Positions 46,585 to 56,859 of a DNA stretch of 64,000 bases are shown here, one piece after another. This DNA comes from Selaginella tamariscina (taxonomy: Eukaryota > Streptophyta > Lycopodiopsida > Selaginellales > Selaginellaceae): NCBI GenBank assembly GCA_003024785.1, contig PUQB01000272.1:186001-250000 (forward strand). The letters run 5' to 3'. Both the position numbers and the translations under genes were made by a program. Below the pieces are notes generated by a model. The model was given only the letters and a program-made list of their open reading frames with translations, ran no database searches and was not told the DNA's origin. Position 1 is the first letter of the stretch, and each line of letters begins with the position of its first letter.

Positions 46585-47256
46585 TTATTCTGTAACAACT
46601 CCTTCAATGCTATATGGAGGAACCTCCATAGTGGGAATGCTCAACTTCTCCACTAAATCCTTGGAAATGAACTCATCACTGCTCCCCGAATCAACCAGCA
46701 CACTCAAGCGAGTGTCATCCACAAAACCACAAAGACGAATCACTCGTCCATTTGTTTGCTGTGTCTTGGTGTTACCAGCCACACAACTTAGCTCCCTAGC
46801 AATCTGCGAGATAGCCACCTTCTTAGTAGAAGTGCTTGCTTCAGCTAGCTTTTCCTTTGTCACTTCTTGCACTGACTTGCCACGATCGTTCTCTTTCCTC
46901 TGTTGAGGACAATCACGTTGATGGTGACTTGGATCACCACAGATGTAACATCCCCGATTCCTTTGCTCTTCCTGTCGTTCTGAAGAGTGTTTATTCCCTC
47001 TCTCTCCATGTGAGCCTCGATGTTCCTTCCATGAATGATAAGGCTTATAATGCGACCTCTTATAAGACTTATAAGAGAGCTTCTTCTTCGAAGATTGATT
47101 GGATGATTCAGGAACATGCACCTCGTTGCTCAAGAAGTGCACTGCCTGCTCCCTGGCATAGGCTACCATCTCGTCAAAATCAGCAGGCTTTCGATTACTC
47201 AATTGACACTTCAATTGATGATTCTTTAAACCATCAAGGAAGTAATCAATTTGCAT
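46585..47256 (-). CDS. Gypsy-A copy 2 Gag C-terminus and protease (fragment)
   Basis: The longest open piece of gypsy-A, 223 codons: the Gag tail (YFLDGLKNHQLKCQLSNRKP), the zinc knuckle CYICGDPSHHQRDCPQQ, and the aspartic protease core LSVLVDSGSSDEFISKDLVE. The family is otherwise fragmented into short frames in both copies. Confidence 0.85.
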   Translation of the reverse strand: MQIDYFLDGLKNHQLKCQLSNRKPADFDEMVAYAREQAVHFLSNEVHVPESSNQSSKKKLSYKSYKRSHYKPYHSWKEHRGSHGERGNKHSSERQEEQRNRGCYICGDPSHHQRDCPQQRKENDRGKSVQEVTKEKLAEASTSTKKVAISQIARELSCVAGNTKTQQTNGRVIRLCGFVDDTRLSVLVDSGSSDEFISKDLVEKLSIPTMEVPPYSIEGVVTE

Positions 47257-48170
47257 CGCTGGAGAATCAATGGATCTCGTGCATAGAGGTCTCGCAACTC
47301 ATTGATGTAGGCATCCAAAGACAACTTACCTTACATAAAGTTTCTCAAAATTAACCTTGCATCATAGCCAGTAGCAAACTCCTCCTTAAATGCCTCTTTG
47401 AATCGTGCCCAAGTGGTAATTGGCTTAGGTGAGTGCATGGTAACACGATTCCACCACCGATCTGCTTGTCCCTTCAACACCAAGGACACTTCCAAAAGCT
47501 GCCTTCATCGCTACTAAAACGTCTCACATTCAAAAGTTTATCGACGTTCTCTAGCTAAGACCAGGCTTTGGCCGAATTCACTTTCTCCCCGGCAGGGAAC
47601 TCAGGTAACATCTTCTTCTTGAAGAATTGAAGCTTGGAGCCCTTTTTCTCATTTCCTTGCTGAGTTTTGAACTAGGTCCTTTAACTCATCAAGTTGCTAC
47701 TTGAGATAATCCATGTTCTAGTGGAGAATAGCCATACGTTCAACTAACTCTGCATCATAAGTCTCCATCAACTTGTAAACAAATCGAACTCATCACACAG
47801 TTCTTGCTGGCCAAAATGAGGTGGTTCATAAGAATAACCATCCTCCCACCACTTTATAGATGGAACATAACTATTGCCTTTCATAATCCGACGTGGTGAC
47901 ACAAACAAACAACCACATAACCTTAACTAGCTCTGATACTAATGTAATAGTCCTACCCATAGCAAGCCTAATAGTAGTAAGTTGCCTCACTCATCACCCA
48001 ACTGTAGAGCAAGAGCTCACCCCCAAGCTAGGCCGTCTCCCTGCAATTCTACACGTTCCCAGCTCCCCGTAAACTCTCAACTCTCTCTCACAACCCCCCC
48101 AAAAGTCCTTATACTATATTTATATATATTATAAATACAATGCGCTATTATGGGCATACAATCTCTCACA

Positions 48171-48285
48171 TTGGTGCAGTTTGTAAATGGAAGAATGTGA
48201 AAGTTGGAAGGGTCACATTCGAGCACTTAGTGAAGATAACAAACCTGATGTCGAGGCACTGTGAAATATTCATAACAACGTGAAT
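48171..48285 (+). pseudogene. 3' end of the unit-A plus-strand PPR gene
   Basis: Resumes after gypsy-A with GCAGTTTGTAAATGGAAGAA, encoding CKWKNVKVGRVTFEHLVKI of the E motif. It converges on the unit-B minus-strand PPR gene, whose stop codon is at 48313-48315. Confidence 0.75.
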
Positions 48286-48312
48286 CGTTAAAGCACCCCC
48301 CTCTCTCTCTAA

Positions 48313-48979
48313 CTATTTAGCTCCCAATCTTGCCAAATACTCAAGCTCTCGTATATATCACTCATCAATGTGTATGCACCTCCATCCTTTGTATTCTCAG
48401 CCAGTAATGCATCGAAAGCAGCCTTCCCCATTTGAAAGTTCTTCCACTTTCTACACGACCCGAGCAAGCTCGTCCACGTGTAACTGTTCGGCTTTCACAA
48501 TGGACAAGGCCTCTTTCAACCCGTTGGCTCTCCCAAGCATGTCCATACAGTTATAATACATATAAATTGAAAGTACATCTGGGCCTCGTGTATAAACCCT
48601 GCAAGACTGCAAACCATAAGAACACATAAACACGACACGATCCATTTGTAAGCCAGTCTCTTGTATCTTCTCCACCAAGGAAAACACACAAGAGGACTCT
48701 CCAAGCGAAGTGTACCCCGATAACAAGGCAGTGAACGAAACGATATCTGGGAAAATGCATGCCATTATACGCCCATTCGGCTCTCGCCATGCTCCCACAC
48801 ATTCCATATACATCCACCAATACATTTGCAACAACTCGATCTTCTTCTCTAGAATGAATCCATCTTCCGGTTTGTAACAGTGCCAGATTTCCGCATGCCT
48901 TGAGAGCAGCAATATATGTGACACAGTCCGGCTCACAGTCCCTGGTGGTGAACAAGTCCAGAGCAACTCGTATATTCAA
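48313..48979 (-). pseudogene. PPR gene fragment, unit B
   Basis: The same truncated 3' PPR piece as in unit A, without gypsy-B. It could start at an ATG at 48979 (MNIRVALDLFTTRDCEPDC). It continues through VTYIAALKACGNLALLQTGR, VLVDVYGMCGSMARAEWA and a decayed CSLAGFIHEAQMYF motif. It ends with the E motif WTSLLGSCRKWKNFQMGK and TAG at 48313-48315. At least two frame changes are needed. The first codons come from AT-rich flanking DNA, not from the PPR gene, so the ATG is probably fortuitous. Confidence 0.82.
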
Positions 48980-51900
48980 TAATATTTAATATAAATTCTT
49001 CTTTAAGATATTATTTTATTTAAAATTTAATAACATATTCTTATTATTATTTATTTATTTATGTTGAATTTGAAATGAAACAAAATGATATTAATTAAAT
49101 ATATATATTTAACTTATAAAAAAGTAATGAAATAGAATGAAATAAAATAAATACAGTCTAATTAATAATTAATTAAAATAATAAAATGAAAGAAAAAATA
49201 ATAGTCAATGCCATAATCTTATAAATAACTCTATTATATTGTATATTTAACTAAGTATTTTTGGAATTAAATACTATAAATTATAATATATATTTAAAAA
49301 AATTATAAGTAATAGATATTAAAATTTATTTGTTTGTATTATTCTGAAAGTTTCATAAGAATAATTGTTAAGACAATCTACAATACTTCTTATTACAAAT
49401 GTGTAAGTAATTTCTTATTACAAGTGTGTGTATACGTGAACGTTTATTACTGTGTATAAATGAATGTGTTGATATGTATATGTGATTGTTTTATTATGTG
49501 TGTGTACACATATATGTGTTTATGAATATTTTAATGTGTATGTGTGATTATTTTATTAAGTGTGTGTATGCATGTGTTTATGAATATTTTGATGTGTATG
49601 TGTGAGTATTTTATTACTTGTAAATATACATATATGTGTTTATGAATATTTTGATGTATATGTGTCATTGTTTTATTGTGTATGTGTATACACAATATGT
49701 ATTTATGAATGTTTTGATGTGTATGGGTGAATGTTTTATTAAGTGCGTGTGTGTGTTTGGGTATGTATTTATGAATGTTTTAGTATGTGTGCACATATAC
49801 ATGTTTGTGTGTGTACAACATGTGTATAAACATTTTTTGAAATATGTGTGTATGTATATGTATGTGTTTCATTGCATGTATATGTGGGGGTAAATGTTTT
49901 ATTGTGTATGTGCATAGAGAAAAAGTTATGCATAAATAATAAATATAAAAAATAAATACTTATATTTATTATTTATATTCTAACACGCATACACACACAA
50001 TGTAATATTCACACACAAGTAGCACAAATTTTTACCATTGAACTTCAATTTTTGTCCCTCTTATATATGCATCTAGACGTTTCTAATTTAAATATATACT
50101 ATTGGACTTTAATTTTTAAACTTCATACACATCGTCTTGAAGGGCAGAAAAGACGTAAAACAGTCGATACAAAACAATATAGTAAAATCAAAATTTGACA
50201 TGTATTTTTAAGACTTTTATGTTTAATTTTAAAACACTACTAATTAAACATATTGCAATATCATTTAACATTTTAATTCTAAAAAATTATCATAAATATT
50301 ATAAGTAAGTATTAGTAAATGTTATATTTTTAATATAACTATGTCGTATATGTTTAATTGTAATGTTTTAAAGTTAAATACTATGAATTATGAATTAATC
50401 ATAAGAATTTTATTGATTTTGTAATTTTAATTATTAAAGTTGACAAAGTGTATGAAGTTTACAAATTAAAGTTTTAGAGGAGTATATTTAATTTAGAAAT
50501 TTTGAGGGTACGTGTTTAAATATGCAAAGTTCAAGGCGTTAATGTTAAAATCAAAATAAAATTTATTTAACTCTAAAACATGCACACATATTGTTAATAG
50601 TTATAAAATTAAGACATTTATTAATGTTTGCTTCTTTGTAATATTTATGATAATTTTTTAAATATTAAAATGTATATTATAAATTTTAAAGTTAGAACTG
50701 GACATGTATTTTACAAAAAATTAAAGATGGCCTAGAGTAAAACTGATTTAGGATATGTGTATATATCTCAAACTCTTCAACTAGTATGCATATTCTCTTT
50801 ATTATTATTATTCTTTTATTGCTAACATGACGAATTGTTTTTGTATTAGTTCACTCTAAGCTAATCTAAGTTGAGTGCATTATATTTATATTTTTTGTAA
50901 TTCATGATATTTAATTTTATGAAGTTTAAAACTTAAAATTATGATGTGTATATTTAAACAAAACTTTTATTTAAATATTAGTACACATGCTCACCAATAC
51001 ACTAAATTAATTATTTAATAAATTTTAATTTAATTATTATTTTTAACTTGGTAAATTTATTTTTAAACTCTTAAGTTACCCCTTGCCATCTCTAATACAT
51101 ATGAGCATGTATGTACGTTATTATGAAGTGTGATACATTTTACTCTCTTTCTCACATACACAATTGTTTAATCCTCTTGTAAACATTATTATGTAATGTT
51201 ACATACACACACTCTTTCTCTCACACACACATGTAGTACATTATTGTGCAATGTTATTTGTTCTCTCTCACACACACATATAATTATTTAATCATCTCGA
51301 CTCTCTTATCAACGTTGTTGTGTAGTGTTACTTGCTCCCTCCTTCTCCCTCTATTTCTCTCTCACACACACATACATACACATGTTTAATCATCCTAATT
51401 ATCATGAACCTTTTAGCAGTGTCTCTCTCTCTCTCTTACACAAACACAGACATTAAGATCATAAGAAATCAAATTCACAACCCGACTTTACTTTTAAACC
51501 TATTGTGTTAACACAGGATTAATTATTTAAATTAACTATTTAATAGACCCTTATTTAATTATTATTCTTAATTTATTTAATTAATCTTAAATTAAACTTT
51601 TAATATAATTATTATTTTTAACTTAGTGAGTTTATTCTTATTAACTCAGTTGTTATTCTGATTTAACTAGGTGAGTTTATCCTTAATTATTTAATACCAA
51701 ATTTATGAATTTAAAATAACTGAGTTTTTGGTGGCGGTACCCTAATTACAAAAGGGACAATCCTGAACTTCGTTATTCGAACACAGACATGAAGCTTTTT
51801 ATGCTTATCTATTTTGTTAGAATTTTGCATCCCTATAAACTTTCTAGTAGTTTATATCTCGATTACCTTAAGATTAAATTTGAAACCTTGATTCAGAATA

Positions 51901-52072
51901 AACTAGCATATTCTAATGATATATTTTTAAATATTCAGGAGTATTTACATAACGGTTCTATGGAATAATGAAATTATATATGTGATTACCATAAATCAAT
52001 TTAGTCTTAACTAAAAGATGATTATTCCGCTTGTTTAGGATCTGATCCCAAGATCCCATACATTCTCATATT
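48980..52072. other. AT-rich spacer of unit B
   Basis: Co-linear with 30566-33234. No gene is visible. It contains the GT-rich minisatellite at 49425-49800 and CT/CA microsatellites near 51210-51450. Confidence 0.8.
49425..49800. repeat. GT-rich minisatellite, about 6-7 units of about 60 bp
   Basis: Each unit has the form TGTTTATGAATATTTTGATG, then TGTATGTGTG, then an ATTATTTTATTAAG-like end, with GTGTGT(AC/AT) spacers. Unit A has a single unit at the corresponding place (31090 onwards), so copy number differs by about 375 bp between the duplicates. Confidence 0.8.
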
Positions 52073-52221
52073 TAACTGGTTCACCAGTTGATCCAAGGGA
52101 CCTGATCCCAAGAGTTCCTACAAACCACACCAAGCGCATTTGTATTTGTAGACTGATGCGAAATTTTAAGTTGGTGAGGTCTTCAGGGAACTTCCAAAGT
52201 ATATCAGGAAACAATTCGGGA

Positions 52222-53131
52222 TTAAATACTAGCTGAACATGGGAAAGGTAGCTGTGGATTGAAGAGTCGGAGTCCAGAGTGTGGCTTCTTCATACGGTAC
52301 TTCTCCTTATTGTTCCATCGCTTAATGCTCCATTCAAATATTACTGCATTAGCACCATCAGCTTCTTCAATGTGTATAAGCTCCACTTTAAGGGGAGAAG
52401 GCCGGACTTCCCTCTCAGTTGCCCAGGAGCGCTCTACGTTTATATTAGCAGGACCATATCCTAGTTGTCCTCTAGCCATGGTTGTAGAAGTCTTCTTAAC
52501 AGTAGAAGATGGCAAGCTCTGGAGGTCGCTAGGGCGCTGTTCTAAGATAGGATGGCACGTCCATCAAATACTGGTTCAATCTTTATTTGCACAAAGTCTG
52601 GGTAAAACCCCAGATATTGTTCTTGCTTAAGGCCAAAGAACTGGTTCTTAGGAACCCCTATCACTAATTTCTCAATGCGAAGCCTAGTATTTAGATGAGC
52701 ATCAAGCATGACAAACGGTTGTATCATCATCATGATCATAACTTTCTGATCTACAGAAAGATTCAGTCTAGGAATTTGTGAATATATTCGCAATTGTTGC
52801 GACTCTGGAAGATTGCTTGTGTAATGTTGAAAGGCAACATATTTTCTCCACTCTGACAAGGGAGGAGTGGAGGGACCTCTTTGTTCTGGATGATCATATT
52901 GGGTTTGGGGATTTGCTTGGGGAATATGTAACATATAGAGAACCCATCAGAAGAGGTTTCTCTTTTTATGAAGGAAATACCAGAATCATCATCATCATCA
53001 TCATCATCTTCTTCTTCTTGCTGGACATATCCATATGAAGCAAGGATATGAAGATCATTACCTGAATAGTCTCTTGCCATAGTGATGCTTGGTAGTCCCA
53101 ATTTGCAAAGCTGCTCAAGCTCCATACTCAA
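52222..53131 (-). pseudogene. Unknown gene, divergent from TPR-CHAT, two-exon model with one frame break
   Basis: The start MSMELEQLCKLGLPSITMAR at 53131 is followed by a donor (TCAG/gtaatg, 53062/53061). An acceptor (ccccaag, 52916) restores phase into NPQTQYDHPEQRGPSTPP, LSEWRKYVAFQHYTSN and LPESQQLRIYSQIPRLNLS. After FGLKQEQYLGFYPDFVQIK the frame breaks near 52548, consistent with loss of one base. It continues as EQRPSDLQSLPSSTVKKTS, GQLGYGPANINVERSWATER and EVRPSPLKVELIHIEEADG, stopping after FPCSASI at 52222. That gives about 255 residues. The (GAT)n tract that looks like poly-Asp would then lie in the 146-bp intron. No family is recognised; the second half looks beta-strand rich. It is absent from unit A because of the deletion there. 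Confidence 0.5.
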
Positions 53132-53191
53132 ACCTCGAGAAAAGAATGAGAGATGAATGAATTAAGTTTGTTTTAAAAAGGCTAACGTGTA

Positions 53192-53446
53192 AATCAAAGA
53201 AAGAATATTACCAGCGCACTCACAGTCTCACACCAATAGTTAAAACTGAATCAAAGAAAGAATATTACCAGCGCACTCACACCAATAAATCAAAGAAAGA
53301 AATATTCTCAGCGCAAATCAAAGAAAGAATATTCTCAGCGCACTAGTTAAAACTAAATCAAAGAAAGAAATTCTCAGCGCACTCACACCAATAGTTAAAA
53401 CTAAATCAAGAAAAGAATATTCTCAGCGCACTCACACCAATAGTTA
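53192..53446. repeat. Minisatellite in the spacer between the divergent genes
   Basis: About six copies of a unit of up to 49 bp built from AAATCAAAGAAAGAATATTC, TCAGCGCACTCACACC and AATAGTTAAAACT. Some copies lack the middle or the end. It fills most of the 385 bp between the start codons at 53131 (minus) and 53517 (plus). Confidence 0.88.
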
Positions 53447-53516
53447 AGGTACTGTGCATTTGGAGATCTAGTACCGTGGAGCTCTGGTCACTTGTGAATT
53501 CAGTGATAATTTAAAC

Positions 53517-55692
53517 ATGGCACCAGGAGGCTATAGTGCAGCCAGGTAATAGTATTCATATATTTTACGATAAATTGGACAACATTTAAGTAGTAGAATG
53601 TAAATTTTGTACAGGAGGAGTATTCCAATGCAGCTTCTTTACCAATGGGATGAGTATAATGCTGGTATGTCATTCATGAAGCGAAAACTTACTCTTCATG
53701 CAATAATAGCTTTTGCAAAATGGCACCATAAATTAAGAGTAAAAGAGAAAAAAGTAGGATGCTACTGGGCTCTTTGGCAGTTGCAAAGTCAACAATAGCT
53801 GAATATTGCGATGAATTATGGGAGGCAAGCTCCTCTTCATCAGTTCATTCACCTCCTTACCTTCTCATGCTCGAAAGGAGCAGCTCTTAGCATTCTTAGT
53901 TCGTTCACAAGGATCTTTGGTTTGAGAAAGCTGAAAAGTGATGGTGAACAAGATCCAAAAGGCTGGGCAATGTTTTACTTAGGCGTGACGACATGGTCTC
54001 CATATCTAACTCCAATAGTGATGCTGTCTTAGTTTGGCTATACACGCACTGGACAATGCAGACGGACTGGATCTAGTAGAACAAGCACTTACCATCTTGG
54101 CAGATGTTTTCCTCAAGCTAGGTAACTACGAGAAAGCTATTGAATTTTAACTGCCATTCAAGAGAGTCCCTTGTGTGGATGCTGGAAATCAATTTGATGC
54201 AATGGTGAAGCTCTCTGTGACTCTTTGCGATGAATGACAACTTGGGAGGTGCTGACCATGTAAATCGAAAAGAATGGAGACTTGCATCAGATGCTTTTGG
54301 TAATGACAAAGTTTATATAGAGGCTGTTGTCTCTAAGCTGCGTGCTACTATCAGTTACATGGCTTGTGAGTATGCTAAGTGTGAGAGAGAAAATAGGAGA
54401 GCAGTTGGTTGTTTGCAAGACTGCCAACCAGCATGCAAGATTGCTACCTTGAGTACATGGATAATGCAGATGAAGAGGCTTTTCCACCACATAGGCGTAT
54501 TCGGGTTGTGGAGTTCAGTTTGTGCGCATGGAAGGAGATTGTGACATGTGATGAAAGACTTGTGGGAAACGATCGAGGTCCGAGGTTAGACAAGGAAAAT
54601 CTTGTGAAAGCGTTGGCACAACTCGGAATGGATGTGAAAGAAGTTCTAAGTGATGATGAAGATGGGACCAATCAACAGTCGAGCATCACAAGGGTAGATA
54701 CGGAAAAACTGTGGGAACTGCTGATAGAATATGAAGCCGATGAGTTTTTACAAACTACATACATGGGGATAACCATTGCTCTTCACAAGCGTTACCTTCA
54801 AGCAAAACAGCATCTCAAGGCAAAGGAGTTGGATAGAGCGGTTTCCGTAGCAAGGGGAGATCTTGGAGCTATCTAGTGAGAGGGGTAGCATATCTGATGA
54901 CGCACAGGCACTCATACTTCTGTCAGATATTCTGATGGAAGCTGGATCAACATACAGGAGAGTGATTGAAAGCTTGTTGTTAAGGGCAGAAGTTCTGATG
55001 CGGTCCAAGCCAAGAAACCACAGGGTTGTTCTCAACGAGCTTGGTGACTACTATTTTCGAACATCACAATGGAGAAATGCAGTTTGCATACTCGAGCAAT
55101 ATGGAAACGAGTTTGTGACTTGGGAGTGCTCCAATGGAAGCTCTAGCTCGAGGAGACTAGAGTATGCTGACAGTGCAAAAGGAAGTTTTCATTGCTTGCA
55201 AGTAGCTTTGTTAGCATTGGAGAGACCAGATGTACGAAAAGCTCTTGTGTGGACTGAGCGAGAACGAGCCAGAGACCTGATTTACTCATTGAGCAGTCGA
55301 AGGGAGGTTTCACCATCTACATTCGACACCCATTACGATGTTGCATGGGAAGAAATCGGTTCCATATGTGAATCTGCTGGAGAACACACAGTGTTTCTTA
55401 TATACACAATTCAGTGGCTTGGGACTTTGTGAACGACGACTACAACTTACTCAGCTACTTAGTTCATGCAAAGCATGAACCAAGGTATTTCATGCGAGAA
55501 AGCCATCTCCATCCAATCGTATCTATATGGCTTAGGCCGCCTGATGGATGAAAGAGAAGGAGTAGACACCCAGACCATTCATGATTTCCTACACGAGCTG
55601 TATAAAATACTGGTGGAGCCATGGTGGGATGCACTCCAGGAAATTGCTCCACAGAGATTGGTTATTATCCCTAGTGATGTAAGTGCATGTAC

Positions 55693-55738
<46 letters not shown>

Positions 55739-56580
55739 AACTTAAGCTAATACCTTCGATTAAACAGGTGGTGTCACTAGTCCCTTTTGCTGCATTAGTG
55801 ACAAGGAGAGGTCAGGACAGTGTCCCAGATGAGTATCTTATCCAAAAGTACATGGTTTCAACTGCTCCATCACTGCGGATGTTCAAACAGTGCCAAGAAC
55901 GCAAGAAACAGTTGAGTTCAAGGATTTGCAAGGCAGTGGTGGTGGGCAATCCGGATAACTCACTGGTGTCTGCAGCAGAAGAGGCTGAAGATGTCATGCA
56001 TGAGTTGACTCAGGCAGGTGCTTCCGTGGTCTATCTTGGTAAACCACAGTAACAACCAGTCAGCAGTAACTGCCACTCCACAGAAGCTGTTGGAAGAAAC
56101 TTAAGGGAAGTGATTGGGGTCATGTAGCGAGCCATGTGGTGATCGATGATGCAGTTCCACAAGGAGGGATTGTACTATGGGATGATAAGACTCTCACAGA
56201 AGACGATCATGAGAAAAGAAGGGTGGTTTTGAGTGCACAGGAGATTGAAGAAGCCAGAGTCATACTTCCAACAAAGGCAGTGATACTCAGTGGTTGCAGC
56301 TCAGGACTCGGGATAAATAAGAGCGAGGGAACATTGGGACTTCCCAGTCTCTGCATTTGAGTGGCGTTCCAACTGTGGTGGCTTTCGCTGTGGAACGTGA
56401 ACAGTAAGTATACAAAGGAACTTATGAAGAGGTTTTATAAAGAGCTACTTGAAAATCCTTCGGAGGGCCCGGGCTCTGCATCTGGCCATTGAAGAGCATG
56501 GCTGAGCAAATGGATGATTTTGAAGAAGAACGGGAATACAAGTGTACCATTGGGCACCGTTCTTTTGCTCTGGTTATTAA
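53517..56580 (+). pseudogene. TPR-CHAT protein gene, unit B, full length but frameshifted
   Basis: Exon 1 (53517-53545, MAPGGYSAAR) and exon 2 (53615-53664, RSIPMQLLYQWDEYNAG) join in phase to exon 3 (from about 53782, VAKSTIAEYCDELWEASSS). TPR-like helices follow (LADVFLKLGNYEKAIEF; YLQAKQHLKAKELDRAVSVA; RKALVWTERERARDLIYSLS), then EPWWDALQEIAPQRLVIIPS. After an 89-bp intron (55679-55767) comes the CHAT fold: VVSLVPFAALVTRRGQD, HVASHVVID (His 56133-56135), LSGCSSGLG (Cys 56295-56297), and GVPTVV before a shifted SLWNVNSKYTKELMKRFY. The end is APFFCSGY, TAA at 56578-56580. CHAT domains are caspase/separase relatives, often fused to TPRs. I count roughly eight frame changes or stops, so it is a pseudogene or poorly resolved sequence. 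Confidence 0.85.
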
Positions 56581-56859
56581 CTATCAGTAACAAGAGCACA
56601 GGGTTGTTAAACATGTCTTCAGAAGAGCTATGAGAAGTTCACTTACGCATATATGTATGTATAGAAGCATTTGCACTTCCAACACTCCCAAACTCCATTC
56701 ATCACTAGCCACATTGTAAGCACATGGCATAAGCCTGCACTTGCTTTCCTAGCTGAGACCCACTAAGTATACACGGTCGTGTCGTTCAAAGTTACGTGGT
56801 TTTCTAAGGTTCAGTATATATGTATACACTATGTGAATGTGTGTATAGAAAATCGTGAA

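Larger units (their letters stand above)
36953..48170 (-). mobile_element. Gypsy-A copy 2 (Ty3/gypsy), broken, carrying a nested LTR element
   Basis: A minus-strand element flanked by TTGGT (36948-36952; 48171-48175). The 5' LTR at the right is 228 bp (47943-48170), with an initiator-Met primer-binding site beside it. The 3' LTR (36953-37111) is shorter by an end deletion and is followed by a polypurine tract. Parts in order from the right: Gag (46585-47256 carries CYICGDPSHHQRDC and protease DSGSSDEFIS), then RT, RNase H and integrase remnants (ending near 37280-37515). The reading frame has many breaks. Unit B has the empty site AATGCTTGGTGCAGC at 58546-58560. Older than gypsy-B, judging by decay. 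Confidence 0.92.
25088..48285. repeat. Segmental duplication, unit A
   Basis: The order is PPR(-), AT-rich spacer, TPR-CHAT(+), PPR(+), co-linear with unit B (48286-58665). It is expanded by gypsy-B and gypsy-A (the latter with a nested LTR element) and shrunk by a 2.75-kb deletion at 33234/33235. Genic parts differ from unit B by only scattered changes and small indels, as judged by eye. Confidence 0.88.

Noticed and set aside
49636-49893. An 85-codon open frame in the unit-B spacer.
   Set aside because: It is a translation of the GT-rich minisatellite, not a gene.
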